In this document: piece by piece, positions 26,916 to 36,700 of the stretch
How the letters are laid out: every line of letters starts with the position of its first letter
How positions within the stretch are numbered: the stretch's first letter is position 1
DNA from: Dyella sp. OK004
GTDB lineage: Bacteria > Pseudomonadota > Gammaproteobacteria > Xanthomonadales > Rhodanobacteraceae
Assembly (NCBI RefSeq): GCF_900114495.1
Contig: NZ_FOZI01000003.1
Span: 839,108-903,107 of the forward strand
Length of the DNA stretch: 64,000 nt
Direction of reading: 5' to 3'
Notes under the pieces: generated by a model
What the model saw: only the letters and a program-made list of their open reading frames with translations
Database searches by the model: none
What the model was told of the DNA's origin: nothing
Program-made: the position numbers and the translations under genes

Positions 26916-27787
26916 ATACGCATCATCCCGACGACGAACGTTTGCCCGGCGAGGAAGAGCTGGCGGCGCTGTATCGCAAGCTGCCGCAGAAAGAGCCGGG
27001 GCCAGCGCTCGATGCCGCGGTGCTGCGCGCCGCGGCACGGGCAGTGCAGCCGGCACACCGCCGCCGTGCGCGCTGGCCGGTGGCGCTGAGTAGCGCGGCC
27101 GTACTGGTGCTGGCCGCCGGGCTCGGCTGGCGCATGCGCGACATGCCGGTAGCGACGGCTCCGTCCGCACCGGGCGCCACAACGCTGGAAGCACAGCCCG
27201 CACCGACTGTCGCTGCCAATGCGGGTGCCGCGCCTGCCGCCGCGGAACAGCTGGCCGCCAAACAAGCCGCACCCGAGCAGCCTGAGGTGCAGGCGAATGT
27301 GGTTGCTACGCAGCCGGCACCTGCGCTCGTGCAAGCTCGACGCAACGCTCACACCAACGCGCCGGCCATGAAGAGTGCGTCTGGCTACGCTCCGGTCGAA
27401 CAGCCGCTGGCGATGTCGCGTGCCGAAACAGCACCAGCACAGGCACAGGCACAGGCACAGGCAGCGGATCAGGCGATCGCCTATGACCATCCTGCCGCAC
27501 TGGTATCCAACGAAGCCGTGCGGGCAAAGGCCGCACCAGCAACCCGCATGATGGCGGCGCCTGCACCGATGGCCGCGGCAGCGCCCGCTCCCGCACCGCC
27601 GATGGCGCCCCCCGTGGACACGGCGCGCGATGCGCATGACACACCGGCGCAGGAACTCGACAAGATCCGCCACCTGCTCACCGCCGGCCAGCGCGACGAA
27701 GCGCGGCAGCGACTGGCGGATCTGCATCGCGATCACCCTGACTACCCGCTGCCCGACGATCTGCGCGAGCAACTGCTGACGCCATGA
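26912..27787 (+). CDS. Single-pass membrane protein, probable anti-sigma factor
   Basis: The 291-residue product begins with a charged cytoplasmic stretch of about 55 residues (DDERLPGEEELAALYRKLPQ, then AHRRRARWP). One membrane helix follows (VALSSAAVLVLAAGLGW). Next is a low-complexity Ala/Pro/Gln linker of about 160 residues and a short C-terminal helical module (ELDKIRHLLTAGQRDEARQRLADL). The topology and the 4-nt overlap with the ECF sigma gene fit an anti-sigma factor, but I see no HxxxCxxC zinc motif. It also overlaps the YigZ gene by 4 nt. It could instead be a periplasmic sensor co-expressed with the sigma factor. Confidence 0.68.
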   Translation: MNTHHPDDERLPGEEELAALYRKLPQKEPGPALDAAVLRAAARAVQPAHRRRARWPVALSSAAVLVLAAGLGWRMRDMPVATAPSAPGATTLEAQPAPTVAANAGAAPAAAEQLAAKQAAPEQPEVQANVVATQPAPALVQARRNAHTNAPAMKSASGYAPVEQPLAMSRAETAPAQAQAQAQAADQAIAYDHPAALVSNEAVRAKAAPATRMMAAPAPMAAAAPAPAPPMAPPVDTARDAHDTPAQELDKIRHLLTAGQRDEARQRLADLHRDHPDYPLPDDLREQLLTP

Positions 27788-28380
27788 GCGCAGCGACACA
27801 TACGCTCGCCGGACCCTGCCAGCACGCCGAGGACATCAAGAAGAGCCGCTTCCTTGCCCAGGCGGCTCCGGTGGATTCACCGGAACAGGCCCTGGCCTTT
27901 GTGCGTCAGGTCAGCGACCCGGCGGCAACGCACAACTGCTGGGCGTATCGCATCGGCCACGACTATCGCTTCAACGACGACGGCGAACCCGGCGGCACCG
28001 CTGGTCGCCCGATCCTGCAGGCGATCGAGGGTCAGGGCATCGATCGCGCGGTGGTGGTAGTCACGCGCTGGTTTGGTGGCGTGAAGCTGGGCGCGGGCGG
28101 GCTCGTTCGCGCTTACGGTGGTACAGCGGCCGAATGTCTGCGCGTAGCTGAGCGTTTGCCGATCATCGCGATGGCGCGGCTTGGCCTGCATTGCGAATTT
28201 GCGGAGCTGGCGCTGCTCAAGGCGCGCCTGAAGGAGCTCGGTGCGCAGATCGAGCAGGAAGAGTTCGGTGTCGATGGCGTGGCATTGCAGTTGCGCCTGC
28301 CTGAAAGCCAGCTTGGCGATGCGCAGGCGCGCATTACCGATATCACACGCGGGCGTGTCGAAGCACGAGTGCTGACGTAG
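27784..28380 (+). CDS. YigZ/IMPACT family protein
   Basis: A 198-residue member of the UPF0029/IMPACT family. The conserved core includes HNCWAYRIGHDYRFNDDGEPGG, RPILQAIEGQGIDRAVVVVTRWFGG and VKLGAGGLVRAYGGTA. A smaller C-terminal DUF1949-like ferredoxin-fold part follows (about 135-198). The molecular role in bacteria is not established; eukaryotic IMPACT regulates Gcn2. It overlaps the anti-sigma-like gene by 4 nt, so it is probably co-transcribed with the sigma factor. The stop codon is embedded in REP copy 2. Confidence 0.92.
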   Translation: MSAATHTLAGPCQHAEDIKKSRFLAQAAPVDSPEQALAFVRQVSDPAATHNCWAYRIGHDYRFNDDGEPGGTAGRPILQAIEGQGIDRAVVVVTRWFGGVKLGAGGLVRAYGGTAAECLRVAERLPIIAMARLGLHCEFAELALLKARLKELGAQIEQEEFGVDGVALQLRLPESQLGDAQARITDITRGRVEARVLT

Positions 28381-28448
28381 AAGCGCACCCTGTGTGCGAC
28401 CGGACGTTGCTACTACGTAGGCTTATCGCGCACAGAGTGTGCTCCTAC
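28377..28448. repeat. REP-type hairpin (GTAGGAGCGCACC family), copy 2
   Basis: Left arm 28377-28399 (GTAGAAGCGCACCCTGTGTG...) pairs with 28426-28448 ending GTGTGCTCCTAC, with a few mismatches. It includes the yigZ stop codon. Confidence 0.82.
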
Positions 28449-28576
28449 AGGGCGGTATTAACCCTGCCATCAAAAAGCCAGCAGGCAGCCTCGCAGATTG
28501 CCGTAAGCATCCGCACAATCGCGCGCTGGCGCTGCACCATGCGCCATCCGTGGAATCTCGAGGGAAAAGGAAAACC

Positions 28577-29689
28577 ATGCAGCGCCTGCCCGGCCTCGAT
28601 CTGTTGCGCGCCATCGCCATCGTGTGGGTGATGCTGTTCCATTCCTACATCGTGGGTGGGATCGGCGACAGCTTCAGCTTCCTTGAGAAGAACGGCTGGA
28701 TGGGGGTGGATCTGTTCTTTGTGCTGAGCGGCTACCTGATTGGCTCGCAGCTACTTAAGCCACTGAGCCAGGGGCGGCCGCTGGCGTTCGGGCGCTTCTA
28801 TATGCGGCGCAGCTTCCGTGTGCTGCCGGCGTTTCTCGTCGTGCTGGCGGTGTACTTCACCCTGCCTTGGGCGCGGGAAGCCGAGGGTATCCAGCCGCTG
28901 TGGCAGTTCCTTACCTACACCGTCAATTTCCTGATCGACTACGAGCACAACCGCGCGTTCTCACACGTGTGGTCGCTGTGTGTGGAAGAACACTTCTATC
29001 TGCTGTTTCCGTTCCTGGCCTGGTGGCTGGTGCGGCGCCCTTCCGTCGGCAAATTCGTTGGCGTGTGTGTCGCACTGATCGTGGGTGGTATGTGGTTGCG
29101 CGGTTATCTGTGGCATCACATGGATGGGCGCTTTGTCGAAGTGATCTATTTCCCCACCTACAACCGCATCGATGGCCTGTTGGCCGGTGTGGTGCTGGCA
29201 AGCATCCAGACGTATCGCCCGGTGCTGTGGCAGCGCTTGCAGGACAAGGCCAGTGTTTTGCTGCTGGCCGGTTGCGTTGCCGTGGGTCTCTCGCTGGTGC
29301 TGTTCCAGGACCGCGCTGGTCTGGCGGCGACAGTGGTGGGCTATCCGCTACTGTCCTGGGGGCTTGCGCTGGTAGTCGTGGCGGGAACGAGTCCATCGTG
29401 CTGGCTGGGTCGCAAGCGTGTACCGGGCGCCGGCTGGATCGCGCTGATTTCGTACAGCCTCTATCTGAGCCACAAGATCGTGTTTCATCTGGTGGAAGCG
29501 GCGCTGGCCAAGCATCAGCAGATTCAGGGGCTGATGGCGTTTGCGGTTTATGCTGTGGTGACCTTGGCCGGGGGTGCGTTGCTTTACTACACCGTGGAAA
29601 GGCCGTTTCTGCGGTTGCGTGATCGGATACAGCGACCGGGGCACGAAGCGATGCCGGCCGTGTTCGCACCCAAGTCGGCCGGAGCTTGA
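28577..29689 (+). CDS. Acyltransferase 3 family membrane protein (OafA/YrhL-like)
   Basis: The 370-residue integral membrane protein has about ten hydrophobic segments. The family opening is GLDLLRAIAIVWVMLFHSYI, with the conserved His, followed by GWMGVDLFFVLSGYLIG, RRSFRVLPAF and SLCVEEHFYLLFP. These proteins transfer acetyl or other acyl groups to sugars or lipids of the envelope, such as O-antigen or exopolysaccharide. No SGNH domain is attached. The start at 28577 has AGGGAAAAGGA just upstream and begins at the conserved N-terminus. No sugar-polymer genes adjoin it, so the target cannot be inferred. Confidence 0.9.
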   Translation: MQRLPGLDLLRAIAIVWVMLFHSYIVGGIGDSFSFLEKNGWMGVDLFFVLSGYLIGSQLLKPLSQGRPLAFGRFYMRRSFRVLPAFLVVLAVYFTLPWAREAEGIQPLWQFLTYTVNFLIDYEHNRAFSHVWSLCVEEHFYLLFPFLAWWLVRRPSVGKFVGVCVALIVGGMWLRGYLWHHMDGRFVEVIYFPTYNRIDGLLAGVVLASIQTYRPVLWQRLQDKASVLLLAGCVAVGLSLVLFQDRAGLAATVVGYPLLSWGLALVVVAGTSPSCWLGRKRVPGAGWIALISYSLYLSHKIVFHLVEAALAKHQQIQGLMAFAVYAVVTLAGGALLYYTVERPFLRLRDRIQRPGHEAMPAVFAPKSAGA

Positions 29690-29697
29690 GTCTTTAG

Positions 29698-29804
29698 CCC
29701 CTCTCCCCTCGGCGACCCGTAGGTAGTCCCTATGGGAGAGAGGGGTTGGGGTGAGGGTTCGGGGCTTGAGCAAGCCTTCAAGGTTTCGCTTCGCCCGAAC
29801 CCTC
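29698..29804. repeat. GC-rich paired hairpins after the acyltransferase
   Basis: CCCCTCTCCC (29698-29707) pairs with GGGAGAGAGGGG (29734-29745). GAGGGTTCGGG (29753-29763) pairs with CCCGAACCCTC (29794-29804). The first hairpin belongs to the same family as those at 6481-6593 and 18330-18352. Together they fill most of the gap before the ABC exporter gene. Confidence 0.7.
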
Positions 29805-29941
29805 ATCCGCCTGCCGGCACCCTCTCCCGAAGGGAGAAGGATCAGAACGTGTGGTGCCATGCAAACACCCATGCACGCCTCTGTGATTGAATCGCCACTC
29901 GAGACCCCCATGTGGAACGGGTCCAGCATGCGGCGAACTTC

Positions 29942-31714
29942 ATGAGCGTACCTCCGGCGACCGACACTTCACCCAAGCGCCGCCTCGGCGCACTGCGCCA
30001 GCTCTGGCCATTCCTCAAGCCGCATCGCGCGCTGGCCATGGGCTGGCTGCTGTTCCTGGGGATTTCCTCGGCGGCCACCCTGGTACTGCCAATGGCGGTG
30101 CGCCACATGATCGACCAGGGGTTCGGCGCGGAGAGCGCCGCCACCATCAACACCACCTTTCTTGGCTTGTTCGGCGTGGCGTTGGTGCTGGCCGCGTCCA
30201 CGGCTGCGCGCTATTTCTGCATCACTTTGCTGGGCGAGCGGGCGCTGGCTTCGATGCGCTCCAAGCTGTACGGGCATGTGATCCGGCTGGACGTTGGCTT
30301 TTTCGAACGCAGCCGTGTCGGTGAATTGATCTCGCGCCTGGGCACGGATACCGAGGTGGTGCAGGCGCTGATCGGCTCGGGCATCTCGGTGGCGCTGCGC
30401 AGTACGGTGACGCTGATCGGTGCAGTGGTGGCGATGGTGTGGACCATTCCGCGACTGGCCGGTTTTACCGCGCTGGTGATCCCCGCGATGATGCTGCCGA
30501 TCCTGTTGTTCGGCCGCCGCGTGCGCAAGTTGTCGCGGGCTAGCCAGGATCGCCTCGCGGACGCCGCGGCCATCGCCAATGAAACCCTCAACGCCGCACC
30601 GGCGGTGAAAGCCTATGCGCGCGAGGACATCGAGAGCACGCGCTATGGCGGCGCCATCGCCCGCGCGCTCGCCACGGCGCGCAAGCGCATCGGCACGCGC
30701 TCCTTGCTGACCGCCACGGTAATCGTGCTGATGTTCGGCGCGATCACCCTGGTGTTGTGGATCGGTGCGCGCGACGTGTTGGCCGGCCACCTCACGGCCG
30801 GCCTGCTGAGCCAGTTCGTGCTGTATGCGATCTTCGCGGCCGGTTCGGTAGCGAGCCTTTCCGAAGTATGGGGCGATGTGCTGCGCGCAGCCGGCGCCAT
30901 GGAGCGTATCGGCGAGTTGTTCCAGGAACGCGCGGAGATCACCAACCCGGCCGTGCCGACACCACTGCCAAAGCCCATGAGCGGCGCGCTGCGTTTCGAA
31001 CAGGTGAGCTTCCATTACCCCACCCGCCCGGATGCACCGGCGTTGCATGATTTCGACCTGCAGATTCATCCCGGCGAAACGGTGGCCCTGGTCGGCCCCT
31101 CCGGCGCGGGCAAGAGCACGGTATTCGCGCTGTTGCTGCGCTTCTACGATCCACAAAGCGGCCGCATCAGTGTCGATGGCGTCGACCTGCGCGCCTTGAC
31201 CCTTTCCGATCTGCGCGGCGCGATTGCACTGGTGCCGCAAGAAACGGTGATCTTCAGCGGCTCGGCTGCCGACAACATCCGCTTCGGCCGTCAGGATGCC
31301 AGCGACGACGAAGTGCGCGACGCGGCACGCGCAGCCGAAGCGCACGACTTCATCAACGCCTTGAACGAGGGCTATGCCTCGGAGCTGGGCGAGCGTGGCG
31401 TGCGTCTGTCCGGCGGTCAGCGGCAGCGCATTGCGATCGCCCGCGCGATCCTGCGCGATGCACCCTTGCTGTTGCTCGACGAAGCGACCTCAGCCCTCGA
31501 TGCGCAATCCGAAGCGGCGATTCAGCAGGCGCTGGAACGTCTTGAGAAGGGGCGCACTACGTTGGTCATCGCTCATCGCCTCGCGACGGTGCAGCGTGCC
31601 GATCGCATCGTGGTGATGGATGGCGGGCGGATCGTGGCGCAGGGCACGCATGAGAGTCTGCTCGCCGAAGGTGGGCTGTATGCGGAGCTGGCGCGGCTGC
31701 AATTCGTGGCGTGA
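29942..31714 (+). CDS. ABC exporter with fused membrane and ATPase domains (MsbA-like)
   Basis: The 590-residue half-transporter has a six-helix membrane domain (about residues 25-320). The nucleotide-binding domain has Walker A GPSGAGKST, signature LSGGQRQRIAIARAI, Walker B LLLLDEATSALD and the H-loop in IAHRLATV. It should work as a homodimer exporting a lipid or hydrophobic compound. It resembles the MsbA/BmrA group and proteins annotated as ABC transporters of unknown substrate in Xanthomonadales. The start at 29942 is taken because residues just after it form the usual basic N-terminus; a GTG at 29912 is possible. The gene ends at a perfect REP hairpin shared with convergent cutC. Confidence 0.92.
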   Translation: MSVPPATDTSPKRRLGALRQLWPFLKPHRALAMGWLLFLGISSAATLVLPMAVRHMIDQGFGAESAATINTTFLGLFGVALVLAASTAARYFCITLLGERALASMRSKLYGHVIRLDVGFFERSRVGELISRLGTDTEVVQALIGSGISVALRSTVTLIGAVVAMVWTIPRLAGFTALVIPAMMLPILLFGRRVRKLSRASQDRLADAAAIANETLNAAPAVKAYAREDIESTRYGGAIARALATARKRIGTRSLLTATVIVLMFGAITLVLWIGARDVLAGHLTAGLLSQFVLYAIFAAGSVASLSEVWGDVLRAAGAMERIGELFQERAEITNPAVPTPLPKPMSGALRFEQVSFHYPTRPDAPALHDFDLQIHPGETVALVGPSGAGKSTVFALLLRFYDPQSGRISVDGVDLRALTLSDLRGAIALVPQETVIFSGSAADNIRFGRQDASDDEVRDAARAAEAHDFINALNEGYASELGERGVRLSGGQRQRIAIARAILRDAPLLLLDEATSALDAQSEAAIQQALERLEKGRTTLVIAHRLATVQRADRIVVMDGGRIVAQGTHESLLAEGGLYAELARLQFVA

Positions 31715-31718
31715 CGAT

Positions 31719-31830
31719 TGTAGGAGCGCACCCTGTGCGCGAAAGCCCTGCGCAGCAGGGCTGTGTTTTTTCCGTGTGGCAAAAGCAGCCCCGCTGCGCA
31801 GGGCTTTCGCGCACAGGGTGCGCTCCTACA
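31719..31830. repeat. REP-type perfect long hairpin, copy 3
   Basis: A perfect 38-bp inverted repeat: 31719-31756 (TGTAGGAGCGCACCCTGTGC...) pairs with 31793-31830, with a 36-nt loop. It is between convergent genes and overlaps the last codons of cutC (its stop is at 31826-31828). The outer arm matches copies 1 and 2. Confidence 0.92.
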
Positions 31831-32560
31831 GGCGGCGGAGTTGGTCTGCCAGTTCGCGTATCTGGTGCACATCGCTGCGCAGCTCACCGCCTTCCATGTC
31901 ACGCAACGTCGGTCGCTGATGACGCATGCCGGAAGGTAGCTGTTGCTTGGCCGAGGCGTGGAATTCGTTTGCGCCGGTGACTTTGGCGAGCGCCACGATA
32001 TTTTGTGGAGTGACGCCAGCGCCTGGCATCACGGCGATGCGGCCCGTCGCCCGCATGATCAATTGGCGGATCAACGGAGCGCCTTCCATCGCGCTTGCCT
32101 GGGCACCGGAGGTGAGCACACGTTCGCAGCCGAGCGCGATCACATCGTCGAGAGCCCGCTCCGGGTCGCGCGTCATGTCGAAGGCGCGATGGAAGGTTAC
32201 GCCCATCTCCCCGGCCGCCTGGATCAGCGTTCTGCAACGCGCCTTGTCGATATCACCCTCGGCATCCAGCACGCCCAGCACCACACCATCGCAACCGAGC
32301 GCGGCGCAGGTTTCGATGTCGCGCCGCATCAGCTCACATTCGAGGTCGTTGTAGAGGAAGTCGCCGGCACGCGCGCGAATCAATACATACAGCGGAATAT
32401 GCAGCTGCTCGCGCACCATCGCGATCAATGCCATCGATGGCGTGAGGCCACCCAGCTCAAGCGCGGTGCATAGTTCGACGCGCCCTGCGCCGCCTTCCTG
32501 CGCGGCCACTGCCGATGCCACGGAATTAGCTGCCACTTCGAGCAGGAAGCCTTGGCTCAT
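31826..32560 (-). CDS. cutC: CutC family protein
   Basis: The 244-residue TIM-barrel protein has the CutC signatures LEVAANSVASAVAAQEGGAGRVELC, LTPSMALI, IRARAGDFLYND, DGVVLGVLDAEG, TFHRAFDM, CERVLTSGAQASA and GAGVTPQNI. CutC was first linked to copper tolerance in E. coli, but that role is disputed and its activity is unknown. Its start overlaps the stop of the asparaginase gene as TAATG, indicating translational coupling with that gene. Copper genes are not nearby. The 3' end lies within REP copy 3. Confidence 0.94.
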   Translation of the reverse strand: MSQGFLLEVAANSVASAVAAQEGGAGRVELCTALELGGLTPSMALIAMVREQLHIPLYVLIRARAGDFLYNDLECELMRRDIETCAALGCDGVVLGVLDAEGDIDKARCRTLIQAAGEMGVTFHRAFDMTRDPERALDDVIALGCERVLTSGAQASAMEGAPLIRQLIMRATGRIAVMPGAGVTPQNIVALAKVTGANEFHASAKQQLPSGMRHQRPTLRDMEGGELRSDVHQIRELADQLRRL

Positions 32561-33603
32561 TAGTAGACGCTCTTGGCCGGAATCAGTCCGTCCTGCTTGG
32601 CCGCATCGCAGACGGCGTAGGAGAAGCCGGGCTGGATCGCGAACGCGCCGACTTCGCCGTGGCGGTTCATGGCGAGGAAGCCGACCTGCAGATCCTTGGA
32701 TGCGTTCGGGCGGCGCTTGACGATGCGCATCACGGCCTCGTGGCAAGCCTCTTGCGGTGAGCGACCCTGGCGCATTAGTTCCACAACCAGGAAGCTGCCA
32801 GCATTGCGGATCACTTCCTCGCCCACACCGGTGGAGGTGGCTGCGCCCACCTCGCCATCCACGTAGAGACCGGCACCAATGATCGGGCTGTCGCCGACGC
32901 GGCCGTGGAGTTTCCAGGCCATGCCGCTGGTGGTGCAGGCGCCGGCCAGACGGCCGTGCGTATCGATGGCGAGCATGCCGATGGTGTCGTGGTTGTCCTT
33001 GCCGCCCGGCAGACCGCCCTTGCCGTGGTCACGCCTGCCGTAATCAAGTATTTCGCTGTTGGCGCTGGGCTGGTAATGCGCAGTCTTCAGCCATTCCTGC
33101 CAGGCCTCGCGGGATTCCGGCGTAAGCAGTTCTTCTTTCTTGAAGCCCTGCTCCAGAGCAAATTGCAGAGCGCCATCGCCGACCAGCAATACGTGCGGCG
33201 TACGCTCCATTACCCGGCGCGCCACCTGGATCGGATGCGCGATATGTTCCAGCGCGGCGACCGCACCGCAGTTGCCATCGGCATCCATGATGCTGGCGTC
33301 GAGTGTGACCTTGCCATCGCGATCCGGATAGCCAGCGCGACCTACGCTATGGTTCTTCAGGTCGGCTTCGGGCACCTGCACGCCGGTCTCCACCGCGTCG
33401 AGCGCATTACCGCCTTTGCTCAGCACGGCCCATGCGGCCTGGTTGGCGGCGATGCCGAAATCCCAGGTGGAGATCACGCGCGCGACACCAGCGGTGCCGG
33501 CAACAGTTTTGCCGCCGGCCTGCGCCGGCAGGATCTTGGCGGACAACGCCGCCGCGGACATACCCAGCGCGGCGGTCTTGAGAAAACGACGGCGATCGGC
33601 CAT
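32560..33603 (-). CDS. Tat-exported N4-(beta-N-acetylglucosaminyl)-L-asparaginase
   Basis: This 347-residue Ntn-hydrolase begins with a twin-arginine signal (RRRFLKTAALG, cleavage near PAQA). The family body has VSTWDFG-like IASTWDF, NALDAVETG and the autocleavage site NHDTIGML, where Thr207 becomes the N-terminal nucleophile, followed by TSGMAWKLHGRVGDSPIIGAGLYVD. Family enzymes cleave GlcNAc-Asn, the last step in breakdown of N-linked glycans, or related beta-aspartyl amides. Export suggests it acts on periplasmic glycopeptide remnants delivered by the neighbouring TonB receptor. It is coupled to cutC downstream and preceded by the receptor gene on the same strand, with a hairpin between. 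Confidence 0.92.
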   Translation of the reverse strand: MADRRRFLKTAALGMSAAALSAKILPAQAGGKTVAGTAGVARVISTWDFGIAANQAAWAVLSKGGNALDAVETGVQVPEADLKNHSVGRAGYPDRDGKVTLDASIMDADGNCGAVAALEHIAHPIQVARRVMERTPHVLLVGDGALQFALEQGFKKEELLTPESREAWQEWLKTAHYQPSANSEILDYGRRDHGKGGLPGGKDNHDTIGMLAIDTHGRLAGACTTSGMAWKLHGRVGDSPIIGAGLYVDGEVGAATSTGVGEEVIRNAGSFLVVELMRQGRSPQEACHEAVMRIVKRRPNASKDLQVGFLAMNRHGEVGAFAIQPGFSYAVCDAAKQDGLIPAKSVY

Positions 33604-33654
33604 CAGGCGTCTCCTAAATAATCGGTTCGGGAAAAACCATCATGCGGCAACCGG

Positions 33655-33690
33655 CACAGGTTACAGGCTGCCGCCCGTAACCGGTGCCGC
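33655..33690. other. Intergenic hairpin between receptor and asparaginase genes
   Basis: CGGCACAGGTTAC pairs with GTAACCGGTGCCG with one mismatch. It lies just after the receptor stop in the direction of transcription. There is no T-run, so it may stabilise mRNA or attenuate read-through. Confidence 0.5.
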
Positions 33691-33724
33691 CCCTGATTGG
33701 AGCGGCCGGTCACGGACGCGCGGA

Positions 33725-36700
33725 TCAGTAGTCGTAGCTGATGCCGAAGCGCACGTAGCGCGGCGACTCCATCACCTTCACCGTGTCGTACAGATCGTTG
33801 AGCTTGTCCGGCGTGTTGTTGCTGTTGTAGCGCGTGTACAGCACCAGCGGACGCTGCTGGTTCAGCGCATTGAACACGCTAAGGTTGAAGGCCAGCTTGT
33901 GGTCGGCAAAGGCCGGGCGGTATGTCAGGTTCAGATCCACGCGATGGGTCCACGACAGGTCGCCCATCGAGCCCGGCACCGACGGCTTGCCGTTGCACCA
34001 GTGGTAGTACGAGCCGTAACCGTCGGGCTGGGTCTGGTTGGGACCGAAGAAGCCCAGGCAGTTGTGCGGGCCACCCGAGGCGAGGTTGATCACGCCCGAC
34101 ACCATCCACTCCGGCGAGATGCGATACACGCCGTAGGCTTTGATCTGATGTGTGCGGTTATTGCCGAGTACGCCGTTGGCGCGGTCCATCACGTAGGCGT
34201 TGTCCCAGTCCTGGGTCACACCGACCGAATCGGTGCCGCGCGACACCTGCAGCAGCCCCTCGGAGTTGCCATAGCTGCGCGAGAACACGTAGCTGACGCG
34301 ACCACCCCAGTTACCCTGCCCCAGCGGATGCTCCAGGAACGTTTCCAATGCGTAGTACTTGCGCTTTGGACCCTGGGTAAAGCCCCAGTCCCCGTTGGTC
34401 ATCGGCACCTTGACGTAGCCCTGGTTGGTCAGCACCTGGAAGTCGTTGGTCTTGCCGGGATTGAAGATGTAGCAGGCGCCGCGGTTGGCGGTGATCTGAG
34501 CATCGGTCAGGCCGTACATGGCCTTGGTCTTGGCGATCAGCAGATTGTCGCTGTCGCAGACGTCGTCGGAGATCTGGCGCAACACGCGGTAAGTGCCCTT
34601 GACGCCGGCCACCCACTCGGGGGTCAACATCTTGGTGGCGCCGAGGATGAATTCATCCTGGTACTCCGCGCCGAGATTGGTGGAAGCCACCGTGCGCGGA
34701 TCGGGCGCCTGGCCGGTGTGGCCGTTGACGTCGAAGTAGCCGAACGGTTTCAGGCCGGTCGGCATACCGTTGGCGTCGATGCCGGTGTAAGTGAAATAGC
34801 TGCGGTTCCAGGCGTAACCGGTGGCGCCGTCGTACGCCGTATTGTTGTTGATCGCCAGGTAGTAGCGGCCGGCATTGCCGTACACCTTGAGACTGGCGTC
34901 GCCATACACGTCCCAGCTGAAGCCGACACGCGGCGACCAGTTGTGGTTCTGCGAGGTGAATTTCTTGCCGCTGTTGTTGTAGTTGGCGAAGGCGTCGTTG
35001 CGCAGACCCACGTTGAGCAGGAAGCGGTCGTTGATCTGCCAGGTATCTTCGATGTACTGCGCGTGCTCCACGGTCCTTACGCTGGCCGCGCCGGAGACCA
35101 CTTCCTTGACCACGTAATAGCCGTTGCCGCCGGGCGCACCGATGCCATTGCCCGGATCGACCGGCGCGGTGGCGTCGTTGTTGTGGGCATAGGTCCAGCT
35201 GACGCTGTTACTGCCCTGATCGATGGTGCGCGGCGTCTGGTCGTCGATGCCCAGGTTGATCTTGTGATCGCCCAGGCGCCATTCGAGATCGATGCGCAGG
35301 TTGGTGTTCTGCGAACCCTGGTTCGGCGACGGCACCGAGAAGGTAGCCTGGCTGTTGCCGATTGGGCGGCCACCGGTCAGGGCCAGGTTCTGGTCCTGGA
35401 TGTTCTGCAGGAACGGCAGGCTCGGGTCGTAATTCACCGGGCTTTGGTAATCGTGCAGGCGCATCTTGCCGTACATCGCGGTCAGCGTGATGTTGTCGGT
35501 GAGGTAGCCGGTGTACTTGGCGATGTAACCGTCGCCGCCGGTCTTGGTGTGGTCAGCGTACGACTGCACCGCGCCGGCGCGGTGCGTGGCGTAGTCGAAG
35601 GCGTAGTTGGTGCCCGAGGTGCTCTGCTTGCTGGAAATGCCGGTGAGTTCGAGCAGGTGGTTCTCGGTGATGTTCCAGTTGAGCTTGGCGTACCACTTCG
35701 GCGTGGTGTCGGAGTAGCGCTGTTGCGAGGGACTGGCGGCATCGCTGGTGGTGGTCTGCGTGCCCTGCTGTTTGTCGGCTTCCGCGGCCACGAAGAAGTA
35801 CAGGCGATCCTTGATCAGCGGGCCACCCACATACGCGCTGTAGGTGGTCGTCCAGCTCTTGTCGTCCTGGCGATAGTCGTACAGCCGGCCGGCATAGCGG
35901 TTGCGCGCGTAGAGAATGTCGTCTGGCGAAGACATCAGCGAACGCGGGCTCCACTGCACCTGCGCACCGAAGTGCCACTCGTTGGTGCCGCTTTTGCCGA
36001 CCTGGCTGATCACGCCGCCGTCGGAGCGACCGTACATCGCGCTATAGCCACCGGTCAGCACCTCCTGCTGGTCGATGGAACCGTAGGGCAACTGCAACGC
36101 GCCCTCTCCTTTGTAGGGATCGGTGGTGTTGAAACCGTTGATGTAATACGCGTTCTCCGCACCCGAAGAGCCAGCGAACGACACCAGGTCGCCACCGCCG
36201 CCGATGCGGCTGCCGAAGTTGGAGCCGGAACTCACCGTGCCCGGCGCCAGCAGCGCGATGTCTTCGGCGGTGCGTGCCAGCGGTAATGTATCGAGCTGGG
36301 CCGAGGTGATGACGGTGCGCGAGTCGACGCTGCTGACGTCGATCGGCGGTAATCCATTGGCGGTGACCTGCACGCCCTGCAGATTGGTGGCGGCGGCGTT
36401 GGCGCCGGTGCCAGCGAAATCCACCTGAGTACCGCTGCTGACGCGCAGCGCGATCTTCTCGCGGCTGGCCACTACCGCGCCCTGGCGTTCCAGACTCACG
36501 GTGTATACGCCCACCGGCAGCGCGCCGGCCTGATAGCGTCCATCGGCGCCGACCGGAATACGGCGCGATACACCGTTGTCGCCTTGCACCACCACCGACA
36601 TATCTTTGGCGTCGCCGCCGATCGTGCCGAAGATCGTGCCGGTGGTCGACTGCGCAAAGACCGTACCGCTCAAGGCCAGGCCCACGACCCACGCCAGCGC

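Noticed and set aside
29969..31345. A 458-codon open frame on the minus strand opposite the ABC exporter
   Set aside because: The sense frame has complete ABC motifs. The antisense product is Gln/His/Arg/Ala-rich without any recognisable fold.
33416..36286. A 956-codon open frame on the plus strand opposite the TonB receptor
   Set aside because: It is exactly antisense to a well-supported receptor gene, its product is a low-complexity Val/Ala/Gly/His/Arg sequence with no domain, and such long shadow frames are expected in GC-rich DNA.
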